Origin: Paenibacillus sp. PK3_47
GTDB taxonomy: Bacteria; Bacillota; Bacilli; Paenibacillales; Paenibacillaceae
Length of the DNA: 64,000 bases
Assembly: GCF_023520895.1 (NCBI RefSeq)
Contig: NZ_CP026029.1
Coordinates: 5,890,001 to 5,954,000, forward strand
Direction of reading: 5' to 3'
Position numbers and translations under genes: made by a program. Positions 33,931 to 41,563 of the stretch are shown here, piece by piece. Position 1 is the first letter of the stretch. Every line of letters begins with the position of its first letter. The notes beneath the pieces are model-generated. The model was not told the DNA's origin and did not search any database. It saw only the letters and a program-made list of their open reading frames with translations.

Positions 33931-35046
33931 ATGATCAGTCAAGTTACCGGCACCAAAAGAAACTCACCGCCTTTTCGCTACGACATCGTCGGCAGCTTCC
34001 TGCGCAGTGATGAGATCAAGGCCGCGCGCCTGTTATTTGAACAGAATGAGCTTCATGCAGATCAGCTGAATGAGATTGAGGATCAGGAAATTGCCAAGCT
34101 GCTGGAGCAGGAAAAAGCGCTTGGACTCCAAGCCGTTACCGACGGTGAGTTCCGCCGTTCCTGGTGGCATCTGGACTTTTTCCTTGGCATTGAAGGCACG
34201 CAGAAAATCACACTCAACCAGGGCAGCGGCTCCAAAGAACATGCACAGCGGGCGGAAAGCTTTAAGATCGTGGATAAAATCTCATTCGGAAATCATCCGA
34301 TGGTCGGACAGTTCATCAAGCTGCAGCAGATGGCGGGGAATACAATGGCCAAGATGACTATTCCGTCGCCTTCGCTGTTCCATTTCGTGCAGGACTACAA
34401 CGGTAATGAAATCTATCCGCAGCGGGAGCAGCTGTATGCCGATATTATCGCCGTATACCGTGCTGCAATACAGGCATTCTATGATGCAGGCTGCCGTTAT
34501 CTGCAGCTGGACGATACCACCTGGGGAACCCTTTCCAGCGGTAAACACCGCGCGCATTTGCGCAGCAGAGGGGTGGACCCTGAGCAGCTGGCCGAGGATT
34601 ATGTGCGGCTGATCAATGAAAGTATTGCCGGGCGTCCGGCGGATATGACCATCGGTCTGCATGTATGCCGCGGCAATTTCCGGTCTACCTGGTTCGCCGC
34701 AGGCGGGTATGAACCGGTGGCCGAGAAGCTGTTCGGGCATGCCGAGGTGGATGCTTTTTTCCTGGAGTATGATAACGAGCGTTCCGGTGACTTCGCACCA
34801 CTGCGTTATATCCGCGACCAGTTTGTTGTCCTGGGGCTCGTAACCACCAAACATGGGGGACTTGAGAATAAAGAGCAGCTGAAAGCCCGGATCGCAGAAG
34901 CCGCCCAGTATGTAAATATTGAGCAGCTGTGCCTCAGTCCGCAATGCGGCTTTGCTTCTACCGAGGAAGGCAATATCCTGACGGAAGAGGAGCAGTGGGA
35001 TAAGGTACGGCTGGTAATTGAAACGGCGAATGAGGTATGGGTGTAG
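33931..35046 (+). CDS. Cobalamin-independent methionine synthase C-terminal-like protein (YxjG/YxjH family)
   Basis: A 371-residue protein equal to the catalytic C-terminal barrel of MetE without the N-terminal half. It contains RYDIVGSFLRSDEIKAAR, GLQAVTDGEFRRSWWHLDFF, LQLDDTTWG, LHVCRGNF and SPQCGFAST; His, Cys and the later Cys are the expected zinc ligands. Bacillus YxjG/YxjH have the same length and are linked to methionine synthesis or salvage. CAGGAGGGACGT precedes the ATG. No SAM riboswitch is seen in front of it; the LysR gene 15 bp upstream is the likely regulator. Confidence 0.9.
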   Translation: MISQVTGTKRNSPPFRYDIVGSFLRSDEIKAARLLFEQNELHADQLNEIEDQEIAKLLEQEKALGLQAVTDGEFRRSWWHLDFFLGIEGTQKITLNQGSGSKEHAQRAESFKIVDKISFGNHPMVGQFIKLQQMAGNTMAKMTIPSPSLFHFVQDYNGNEIYPQREQLYADIIAVYRAAIQAFYDAGCRYLQLDDTTWGTLSSGKHRAHLRSRGVDPEQLAEDYVRLINESIAGRPADMTIGLHVCRGNFRSTWFAAGGYEPVAEKLFGHAEVDAFFLEYDNERSGDFAPLRYIRDQFVVLGLVTTKHGGLENKEQLKARIAEAAQYVNIEQLCLSPQCGFASTEEGNILTEEEQWDKVRLVIETANEVWV

Positions 35047-35054
35047 CGTGGTAA

Positions 35055-35106
35055 AAGGGATGTTCCGGCAGACTGCAGTCAGCTGTCCGGAGCATCTCTT
35101 TTTTGA
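35055..35106 (+). terminator. Terminator after the YxjG-like gene
   Basis: GGGATGTTCCGG pairs with CCGGAGCATCTC across a 25-nt region that folds partly itself, followed by six T. Confidence 0.85.
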
Positions 35107-35248
35107 TGAATCAGAAGGTATAGTTCAAAGAAAATAAAATATTTGACTGGAGGGCACATGATTAAGCTAAGTGGCAGGGAGCAATATAGTTAAAGGAAAG
35201 TAAAGAAATACAAGTGGTAAAATGTTATTAAAACAAAGGAGATATAGT

Positions 35249-35728
35249 ATGGAAAATGTCAAAGAAATTCAATTATCTTTTTATCAAAATAAACACTTAG
35301 AGAGTTTAAGCAAATTTGAATTACCAGAATCGCAAGTAAGATTCACAGCACTACCAGAAGAGATATTAAATGTATCTGAAGGTCAATATAGAATCGTTAT
35401 CCTCTCAGAAGACTTACCCGTGGGATTCTTCTTATTACATAATACTGAAAGAGTGAGAGAATATTCGAATAGCCCTAACGCGATGTTACTTACCGCATTA
35501 TCGGTGGATCATAAACATCAAGGGAAAGGATATGCAAAAAAAGCAATGGTTGAGTTAAAAGAATTTATAACGATGAATTTTAAATATTGTGATGAAATTA
35601 TCCTAGCAGTTAATCATAAAAACATTCCTGCTCAGAACTTATATAAAAATGTAGGTTTTATTGATACAGGTAGAAGAAAAGCTGGAGAAATTGGAGAGCA
35701 GTTCATTATGCAGTTGAAAATTCATTAA
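35249..35728 (+). CDS. GNAT-family acetyltransferase, AT-rich, probably acquired
   Basis: A 159-residue acetyltransferase with acetyl-CoA motif HKHQGKGYAKKAMVELKEF and the C-terminal signature NHKNIPAQNLYKNVGFIDTG. AAAGGAGATATAGT sets the ATG at 35249. The codons are strongly A/T-ending and the gene is far more AT-rich than its neighbours (roughly one third GC by eye). Together with the nearby nuclease gene and IS element this suggests recent transfer, for example from a lower-GC Bacillus-type donor. The acceptor substrate is unknown; small GNATs of this kind can act on antibiotics or proteins. Confidence 0.88.
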   Translation: MENVKEIQLSFYQNKHLESLSKFELPESQVRFTALPEEILNVSEGQYRIVILSEDLPVGFFLLHNTERVREYSNSPNAMLLTALSVDHKHQGKGYAKKAMVELKEFITMNFKYCDEIILAVNHKNIPAQNLYKNVGFIDTGRRKAGEIGEQFIMQLKIH

Positions 35729-35797
35729 TATTATTATGTCATTTGCTTCCTTCTCTTTAAAACCTACGGCTATTCAATGACCCCAGTCTAACAAAGT

Positions 35798-36418
35798 CTA
35801 CTTGTTTACAGCCCGTTCATCAAAGCCTCTATTTGTTACATAGTTATCTATACTCCATACTCCGCGTTTGGCTTTCCGCGCTTTGTCAGCGATGTTCTTG
35901 AACTCTTTTTCAAACTTGATATCCGGCGGAAACACTGCGACACGGGCCAGGCCCTCCTCCAGCAGCAATTCATTGACCATATGATCACCAATATAGGCAT
36001 AGGCTAAAAGCCGGCCATACTGGTCGCGTTCAGACACATCGAATTCAAGGCGGACAGTTTGGCCCTTAAGTAGATCAGCCGTGTAATCGCGCGCTTCCAG
36101 CGCAAAAGGCTCGGGATGATCCCCGATTTCGGGAGTATCAATAAGTAAAAGGCGTACTTTTTCTGTTTTGCCATCCTTGCCTTTGATTTTGAAAGTATCC
36201 CCGTCGGTGACTGAGGTCACTTCGGCTTCTATAGAAGACCCGTTTAATACATAAGTATCCAATACATAAGTATCCAAAACTTCAGTGTAAGAGGATTCTT
36301 TTTCATTGGCCCGGTCAAATAATGGAATGTCAGGATCGGCAAAAATAAGGACAGCCGCACAAACAATCGCTGCAGCCACAGAAGACAGGGTGATGCGCTT
36401 ACGGTTTCTTTTTGACAT
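35798..36418 (-). CDS. Secreted or membrane-anchored thermonuclease (SNase domain)
   Basis: A 206-residue protein with an N-terminal hydrophobic segment (about residues 11-27; SSVAAAIVCAAVLIFA) and a staphylococcal-nuclease domain from about residue 60. Active-site residues appear in SVTDGDTFKIKG, VRLLLIDTPEIG (Arg/Asp) and AYIGDHMVNELLLEEGLARV; the ERDQYGRLLAY motif supplies another Arg. It degrades DNA or RNA outside the membrane. Just before the domain the coding sequence carries a perfect tandem duplication of 15 bp, giving the peptide repeat DTYVL-DTYVL. Confidence 0.9.
   Translation of the reverse strand: MSKRNRKRITLSSVAAAIVCAAVLIFADPDIPLFDRANEKESSYTEVLDTYVLDTYVLNGSSIEAEVTSVTDGDTFKIKGKDGKTEKVRLLLIDTPEIGDHPEPFALEARDYTADLLKGQTVRLEFDVSERDQYGRLLAYAYIGDHMVNELLLEEGLARVAVFPPDIKFEKEFKNIADKARKAKRGVWSIDNYVTNRGFDERAVNK
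36246..36275. repeat. 15-bp perfect tandem duplication inside the thermonuclease gene
   Basis: AATACATAAGTATCC occurs twice in direct succession. It adds five residues (DTYVL repeated) in the linker between the membrane segment and the nuclease domain, keeping the frame. Confidence 0.95.
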
Positions 36419-36615
36419 ATGATGAATAACTCCTTTTGTATAAATGATAACGAGGTGCGGGCTAAACTTGAGTTCGGATAGGGCTCTTATGGCATTTTCT
36501 ACAGCAAGTTGCTGTGGTATGGAAAATAGTCCAAGGCAGCGTCTATAGTGCAGATCAAGTTAAGTGGAAATTCTCCAGCTAATTCTCTGGCAAATACCGA
36601 TATTACAATATTAGT

Positions 36616-36628
36616 TGGAAAGACTCCA
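36616..36628. repeat. Target-site duplication, left copy (13 bp)
   Basis: TGGAAAGACTCCA here is repeated exactly at 38134-38146 on the other side of the IS element. Confidence 0.93.
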
Positions 36629-38133
36629 CTAGACATGCGGCAAAGCTAACATGAAAATTTATTTGAAATAGTTAGCTAATTATGGATAAAAAAGATGAGT
36701 TTACTCTGGTGAAAAAAGAAAAAAAGCCCTAATGTAGAGAGAGTAGGCAGGTTACCCACATCTCTCCACAAAAGGAGCTCAACCATGGGTAACATATCGC
36801 AAAATTCAGTTTTACGCAAGTACTTACAGCATTTAATGTTAAATTCTTTTCGTTGTCCGTTCGCAGATCATTATGCTAAAAAACTTACCGTCGGAGCCGC
36901 GATTACACTTTTTGTAGAAGCTCAGTTGCAGCAAAGGCGTACTCTCTCCGACATTGTGCTCAATTTGGAAACGAATGCGGAGCTTCAGGACATTACCGGA
37001 CTCACGACCATTCACGAATCGACCTTGAACCGTAAGCTTGACACCATCCCTCTCGCTTATCTCGAGTGGTTGTTTGCCGAACTCGTTCAGGAGTTAAAAA
37101 TGCGAAAAGCGAAAGCTAAGGGCATCAAGCACCTTGGAACGTTGGCACCTGTCGATTCAACCAGCCTTTCGCTACCCAAAATACTCGGCGACTGGGCGTT
37201 TTATCAAAACAAGACCAAGGGTGTCAAAATCCATACACGGCTGCTTTCGCTGGAAGCCGGGTGCCATTTTCCGGATGAGATTGTCCTTTCCACCATCGGT
37301 GTGTCGGATCAACAAGCGGTCAAATATCTCGTTGTCCCCGGAGAAATCACCTACATTTTCGACCGTGGCTACGTGCATTACGGAAACTTCAGAGAATGGT
37401 CGGAAGGAACGGTGCTGTTTGTTGCCCGGATCCGTGCAAAAACAAAGTACACCGTGCTGACCGAACATCCCGTTTCGGGTAGCAGCCATATGACTCGGGA
37501 CGCTTACGTTGAGATTTTGGATAAAAATTCGGGCCAAACGTTTTGTGTCCGCCTTGTACAATTCCAAGATAAGCATGGAAAAATCTACGAGGTCATCACC
37601 AATCGCCAGGATCTTTCAGCCAAAGACATTAGTGAAATTTATCGCTGCCGCTGGCAAATTGAGCTGTTTTTTAAATGGATTAAGCAGCATCTGGCCACCG
37701 TAACTTTCCACAATCATCACCCGCATGCAGTGTGGGTCCAATGTTATATTGGAATCATTACGGCGTTGCTATGTCAGCTCATCCATTTAGAAGTACAGCC
37801 TACCCTAAGTGTGTGGAGCATGCTGCGAAAGATGAGATACTACGCCATGAAAGACTGGGATGTATTTGTTGAAGCGCTGAATCGCGAACCGACCCGTCGT
37901 TCTAAAGGGCGGCAAAAGATTCCTAGGCCCGCAGAAACTCCAGTACAAACGAAAGAAAAACGAGCGACGGTAAAAATAATTCTGGAATAACCAATAACAT
38001 ATACCTTTATTTGGTAACTAAACCTACGACTTAAGGAGCCACTGTTCTTTTTTCGTTGAGTCCACAAAGCTTACTGTAAAATTATTACTTTCGGTTTGGT
38101 TTAGCTCCCATGTAAGTTTGTATGCATGTCTAG
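36629..38133 (+). mobile_element. Complete IS4-family insertion sequence, 1505 bp
   Basis: Terminal inverted repeats start with CTAGACATGC at both ends (left from 36629, right ending 38133 as GCATGTCTAG) and continue with imperfect pairing to about 24 bp (shared ACATG). The element is flanked by a perfect 13-bp direct repeat, TGGAAAGACTCCA, at 36616-36628 and 38134-38146. It carries one intact transposase gene. The size, YREK motif and 10-13-bp target duplication fit the IS4 family. The insertion interrupts repeat A. Confidence 0.93.
36785..37990 (+). CDS. IS4-family transposase
   Basis: A 401-residue DDE transposase, apparently full length and uninterrupted. Catalytic acidic residues lie in LAPVDSTSLSL, TYIFDRGYVHYG and the IS4 signature YRCRWQIELFFKWIK (Y-x2-R-x3-E-x6-K). 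The N-terminal part (LRKYLQHLMLNSFRCPFADHY) looks like the helical DNA-binding region common in this family. AAAAGGAGCTC precedes the ATG. It is the only gene of the element. Confidence 0.95.
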   Translation: MGNISQNSVLRKYLQHLMLNSFRCPFADHYAKKLTVGAAITLFVEAQLQQRRTLSDIVLNLETNAELQDITGLTTIHESTLNRKLDTIPLAYLEWLFAELVQELKMRKAKAKGIKHLGTLAPVDSTSLSLPKILGDWAFYQNKTKGVKIHTRLLSLEAGCHFPDEIVLSTIGVSDQQAVKYLVVPGEITYIFDRGYVHYGNFREWSEGTVLFVARIRAKTKYTVLTEHPVSGSSHMTRDAYVEILDKNSGQTFCVRLVQFQDKHGKIYEVITNRQDLSAKDISEIYRCRWQIELFFKWIKQHLATVTFHNHHPHAVWVQCYIGIITALLCQLIHLEVQPTLSVWSMLRKMRYYAMKDWDVFVEALNREPTRRSKGRQKIPRPAETPVQTKEKRATVKIILE

Positions 38134-38146
38134 TGGAAAGACTCCA
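38134..38146. repeat. Target-site duplication, right copy (13 bp)
   Basis: Identical to 36616-36628; its perfect conservation argues for a fairly recent insertion. Confidence 0.93.
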
Positions 38147-38531
38147 CTTAAATATATTGAATTAGTCTTAAAATGCCTTTATCCGCACAATTAGCTGGAG
38201 AATTTCCAACTAAAGATCATTAATAATGAAAAAGAACAGAATTAGGTGGAGGAAATCCAACTAAGCCTAGTAGCATTCACACTTAAGCAGAATTTGCCGC
38301 CCCCATATCATTTCAGAGTAACGTTGCTAAGTCAGTCTGCCTATGAAAAAGCTGCAGCTCCAAGGTCAATCAGTCTAGCTTAACAGAAAAGTCGGAAGAT
38401 AGACACATCACCAGTGACTTACATAAAGCTTCAAACGAATTTCAGGTGGAAAGAAAGTACCTTGGATGTTTTAAAATACTTTTTTTAAGCTCTAAACCTG
38501 CCGTATGCCCACTCCCCGGCTTCTCCTGCCC

Positions 38532-38561
38532 TTTACGGGATCGTTGGACAAGAGGTATAAT
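38532..38561 (+). promoter_or_regulatory. Candidate promoter of the yeeN-like gene
   Basis: TTTACG (38532-38537) and TATAAT (38556-38561) are separated by 18 bp and end about 46 bp before the ATG at 38608. Confidence 0.4.
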
Positions 38562-38607
38562 GGAAAGCGACTGTTTATAATAAATGTTGGAAAGCGAGCG
38601 GAACAAT

Positions 38608-39318
38608 ATGGGTCGTAAGTGGAATAATATTAAGGAAAAGAAAGCATCCAAGGATGCTAACACTAGTAAGGTATACGCCAAATTCGGGGTAGAGATTTAT
38701 GTAGCAGCCAAAAAAGGCGAGCCGGATCCGGAATCGAACCGTGCACTGAAGGTCGTTCTGGAACGCGCCAAAACTTATAATGTACCAAAGGCAATTATCG
38801 ACCGTGCGCTCGAAAAAGCAAAAGGCAGCGGTGACGAAAATTACGTGGAACTCCGTTACGAAGGCTTTGGTCCAAGCGGATCGATGATTATCATCGACGC
38901 GCTGACCAATAACGTGAACCGTACAGCTCCGCTGGTGCGTTCCGCATTCAGTAAGAACGGCGGTAACATGGGCGTGAGCGGTTCAGTAACGTATATGTTT
39001 GACCAGACAGCGGTCATCGGCCTTGAAGGCAAGTCTGCTGACGAAGTCATGGAGCTGCTGATTGAAGCCGATCTGGATGTGCGCGATGTTCTGGAAGAGG
39101 AAGAAGCGGTGATTGTCTATGCCGAGCCTGACCAGTTCCATGCCGTTCAAGAAGTGCTGCGCGGTGCAGGCGTTACTGATTTCACAGTAGCCGAGCTTAC
39201 CATGCTGCCTCAGAACTATGTAAGCCTTCCGGAAGATGCCGAAGCGCAGTTCGAGAAGCTGATTGATGCTTTGGAAGAGCTGGATGATGTACAGCAGGTA
39301 TACCACAACGTGGAATAG
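38608..39318 (+). CDS. yeeN: YebC/PmpR-family protein, YeeN subgroup
   Basis: A 236-residue cytosolic protein of the YebC/TACO1 family, which affects transcription or translation of selected genes. It begins MGRKWNNIKEKKASKDANTS, the exact style of Bacillus YeeN, and has RYEGFGPSGSMIIIDALTNN, FSKNGGNMGVSGSVTYMF and the C-terminal LDDVQQVYHNVE. The start at 38608 gives this standard N-terminus; an ATG eight codons upstream is rejected. YebC proteins have recently been tied to translation of proline-rich stretches, so the role may be translational. A terminator follows. Confidence 0.95.
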   Translation: MGRKWNNIKEKKASKDANTSKVYAKFGVEIYVAAKKGEPDPESNRALKVVLERAKTYNVPKAIIDRALEKAKGSGDENYVELRYEGFGPSGSMIIIDALTNNVNRTAPLVRSAFSKNGGNMGVSGSVTYMFDQTAVIGLEGKSADEVMELLIEADLDVRDVLEEEEAVIVYAEPDQFHAVQEVLRGAGVTDFTVAELTMLPQNYVSLPEDAEAQFEKLIDALEELDDVQQVYHNVE

Positions 39319-39327
39319 TTTTAGCGA

Positions 39328-39371
39328 GGACGGGCATACAGCAGAACAGCTGCGGTGTCCGTCTTTTTTTT
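39328..39371 (+). terminator. Terminator after the yeeN-like gene
   Basis: GGACGGGCATACAGC pairs imperfectly with GCTGCGGTGTCCGTC, followed by eight T. Confidence 0.88.
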
Positions 39372-39443
39372 GCAGGGAATAAACTGGAGCTGCTGCTGCC
39401 ACAATAAAATGAAGTGATTTCCAAACCCGAAGGAGGCAGCAGC

Positions 39444-39623
39444 ATGGAGCATAACAGCAAACCGGATAAGAACCTGATCAACACCGTAGAAGACCTGGCG
39501 CATACCCCTGTAACCAGCCAGCAGGCTCAACAGATGGAGCAGAAGAAGCTGGATGTCCGTAAGGAAGCGCTAAGCGACGACAAGACAACCTACAAGAAAA
39601 ACGAACAAAACATCTATAAGTAA
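39444..39623 (+). CDS. Small hydrophilic protein of unknown function (59 residues)
   Basis: A short gene with a strong ribosome binding site (GAAGGAGGC) 6-7 nt before the ATG and a terminator 20 bp after the stop. The product is highly charged, rich in Lys, Gln, Asp and Asn, without Cys, Trp or hydrophobic segments, and ends KNEQNIYK. I do not recognise a family. The composition is reminiscent of small spore or stress proteins, but there is no motif to prove it. The clean signals on both sides make it a real gene. Confidence 0.75.
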   Translation: MEHNSKPDKNLINTVEDLAHTPVTSQQAQQMEQKKLDVRKEALSDDKTTYKKNEQNIYK

Positions 39624-39644
39624 GTTCAGGCAAATGGCAAAACG

Positions 39645-39677
39645 AAAAAAAGTGGCAGAGGGATCTGTCACTTTTTT
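39645..39677 (+). terminator. Terminator after the 59-residue protein gene
   Basis: AAAAAGTGGCAG pairs with CTGTCACTTTTTT around AGGGAT; T run at the end. The A-rich left arm makes it possibly bidirectional. Confidence 0.87.
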
Positions 39678-39800
39678 GCCGTATCAGAACTGGATATCTG
39701 GGATATTTTGTGTGCCATAATCGTTCTGGTTATGCTATACTTAATTTATACATAAGAACATGTGTTCCCTTTCAACAGCTGGGGTGGAGGAGGAATTGCT

Positions 39801-40235
39801 ATGAGTGACTTAAGTCTAATTAGTGTTGCCCATATATTTATGATTAGAGAGGGTCAGATTCTACTGTTGAGGCGCTGCAATACCGGACATGAAGATGGAC
39901 GTTACGGGCTGCCCGCAGGCCGCCTGGAGAGAGGAGAAAAAGTCCATTCCGCCGCGGCCCGCGAGGCTGCAGAAGAATGCGGGATCTCCATAGCACCGGA
40001 GGATTTGCAGATGATCAGTGTAATGCATATTAACACTTCATACGGGGAACGCGTGGATTTCTTTTTTGCAGCCCATGAATGGAATGGGGAGGTCCGCAAT
40101 TGCGAGCCTGACAAATGTGATGACCTGCGCTGGTTTCCACTGGGTCAGCTGCCTGTGAATCTGATTCCGTTTATCAGGCAGGCGCTGGATAATTATCTGG
40201 AAGGCGTATGGTTCTCTGAATTTGGATATGAATAA
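39801..40235 (+). CDS. Nudix hydrolase
   Basis: A 144-residue Nudix protein. The Nudix box is complete: GRLERGEKVHSAAAREAAEE followed by CGI. It hydrolyses a nucleoside-diphosphate-linked compound; the substrate (oxidised nucleotide, sugar nucleotide) is not readable. GGAGGAGG precedes the ATG at 39801, which discards an upstream in-frame start. It stands alone, 92 bp before the TauE/SafE gene. Confidence 0.92.
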   Translation: MSDLSLISVAHIFMIREGQILLLRRCNTGHEDGRYGLPAGRLERGEKVHSAAAREAAEECGISIAPEDLQMISVMHINTSYGERVDFFFAAHEWNGEVRNCEPDKCDDLRWFPLGQLPVNLIPFIRQALDNYLEGVWFSEFGYE

Positions 40236-40327
40236 CTGAATAATGGTATGGTGCAGACCGCCAAAATTGTGTATGCTGGAGTGTGTTTGAAAAACTCTGA
40301 AATACATAGCAGGAGGATTTGCACGAC

Positions 40328-41095
40328 ATGGAATTTGGAAGTCCGGGTATGATTGCAATTTTAGTGATTTGCGGCTTTTTGGCCGGTTTGATTGACTCTG
40401 TGGTAGGAGGCGGGGGACTGATCGGGATTCCGGCGCTGCTGGCAGCGGGTATTCCGGTTCATCTGCTGCTTGGAAGCAACAAGCTGGCCGGAACGTTATG
40501 CTCTTTTACCAGCACGGCCTCCTTCATGAAGTCAGGCAAAATTGATTTTTCACTCGTTAAGGTGCTGATTCCTTTTTCTATTATAGGTGCGGTGTCAGGG
40601 ACGCTTACAGTGCGCCAGGTGCCTTCGGAGTTTCTGAAGCCGCTGGTGATTGTAATGCTCGTAGTCATAACCATATATACGTTGTTCAAAAAAGCCTGGG
40701 GCGATGTGTCCACCTTTAAAGGCAGCACTGCCAAAACCCGGCTGATCGGTGTTGCTGTTGCTTTTGGGATCGGATTCTATGACGGATTCTTTGGTCCGGG
40801 GACAGGATCATTTCTTATTTTTGCCTTTCTGATGATGGGCTTTGAGTTCGTTACTGCTGCAGGTAATGCCAAGGTGCTTAATTTTGCCAGTAACATCTCC
40901 AGTCTGATTACATTTATTGCTTTGGGGTCCGTCAGTTATTCCTACGGTCTGATTATGGGCATTCCGATGATTATCGGTGCTGTTGTCGGCTCCAGAATCG
41001 CGATCCGCAAAGGGGCCAGCTACATCCGCCCGCTGTTCATTACAGTGACGGTAATCTTGATCGGCAAGCAAATCTGGGATACGATGCATTCATAA
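40328..41095 (+). CDS. TauE/SafE (TSUP) family anion permease
   Basis: A 255-residue membrane protein with about eight helices and the TSUP signatures GFLAGLIDSVVGGGGLIGIP and LLGSNKLAGTLCSFTST at the N-terminus, repeated in weaker form as GFYDGFFGPGTGSFLIFAFL and AAGNAKVLNFASN in the second half. Family members move sulfite, sulfonates or organosulfur compounds. ATG at 40328 is 10-11 nt after AGGAGGA; a TTG at 40319 is too close to it. The next gene starts 21 bp downstream, so a short operon with GNAT and AlaX genes is likely. Confidence 0.92.
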   Translation: MEFGSPGMIAILVICGFLAGLIDSVVGGGGLIGIPALLAAGIPVHLLLGSNKLAGTLCSFTSTASFMKSGKIDFSLVKVLIPFSIIGAVSGTLTVRQVPSEFLKPLVIVMLVVITIYTLFKKAWGDVSTFKGSTAKTRLIGVAVAFGIGFYDGFFGPGTGSFLIFAFLMMGFEFVTAAGNAKVLNFASNISSLITFIALGSVSYSYGLIMGIPMIIGAVVGSRIAIRKGASYIRPLFITVTVILIGKQIWDTMHS

Positions 41096-41116
41096 CAAAA
41101 GGGCGGGGAGGATGAC

Positions 41117-41563
41117 ATGGATATCCGGTTAGCACCCAAGGAAGAGGTCTGGCAGTTACGTCATGAAGTGATGTGGCCGGATCGTGAACTGGATTATGTG
41201 AAACTTAAAGATGACGACAAGGCAATACATTATGGGCTATATGAAGAAGACTGGCTGGTGTCTGTAGTTTCACTGTTTATAGACGGCCGGGAGGCCCAGT
41301 TCCGTAAATTTGCTACAGCCGCAGCTGAGCAGGGGAAGGGTTATGGCACACTTTTGCTGAATTACATGCTGGGCGAAGCTGAGCGTTCAGGTGTACATAG
41401 AGTAATCTGTAATGCGCGCAGCCATAAGGCTGCTTTTTATCAAAAATTCGGGCTCATAGTAACAGACAGGACTTTCACCAAAGGCGGCAAGGAATACATT
41501 GTTATGGAACGCTTCTTTGGCAGCAGGATAGAGAGAGCAGGAGAGGAAAGGAATGAATCATGA
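41117..41563 (+). CDS. GNAT-family N-acetyltransferase
   Basis: A 148-residue acetyltransferase of ElaA-like size. It has RKFATAAAEQGKGYGTLLLN as acetyl-CoA loop and CNARSHKAAFYQKFGL as C-terminal signature. GGGGAGGATGAC precedes the ATG. Its stop overlaps the start of the alanyl-tRNA editing gene by 4 bp, so the two are translationally coupled. The acceptor is unknown; coupling to an editing enzyme may be only for convenience. Confidence 0.9.
   Translation: MDIRLAPKEEVWQLRHEVMWPDRELDYVKLKDDDKAIHYGLYEEDWLVSVVSLFIDGREAQFRKFATAAAEQGKGYGTLLLNYMLGEAERSGVHRVICNARSHKAAFYQKFGLIVTDRTFTKGGKEYIVMERFFGSRIERAGEERNES

Larger units (their letters stand above)
36553..38264. repeat. Dispersed intergenic repeat A, copy 2, split by an IS element
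   Basis: The left part (36553-36628) matches copy 1 from its start (GATCAA, then AAGTGGAAATTCTCC) up to GGAAAGACTCC. The right part (38134-38264) resumes at the duplicated target and continues through GGAGAATTTCCAACTAAAG to GGAAATCCAACTAAG. Removing the IS and one target copy restores a repeat of about 194 bp, nearly the length of copy 1. Between 38265 and 38550 I see nothing recognisable. Confidence 0.85.

Noticed and set aside
38442..38681. Minus-strand 79-codon frame overlapping the start of the yeeN-like gene
   Set aside because: It is antisense to the YeeN N-terminus and the gap before it; no ribosome binding site and no family.
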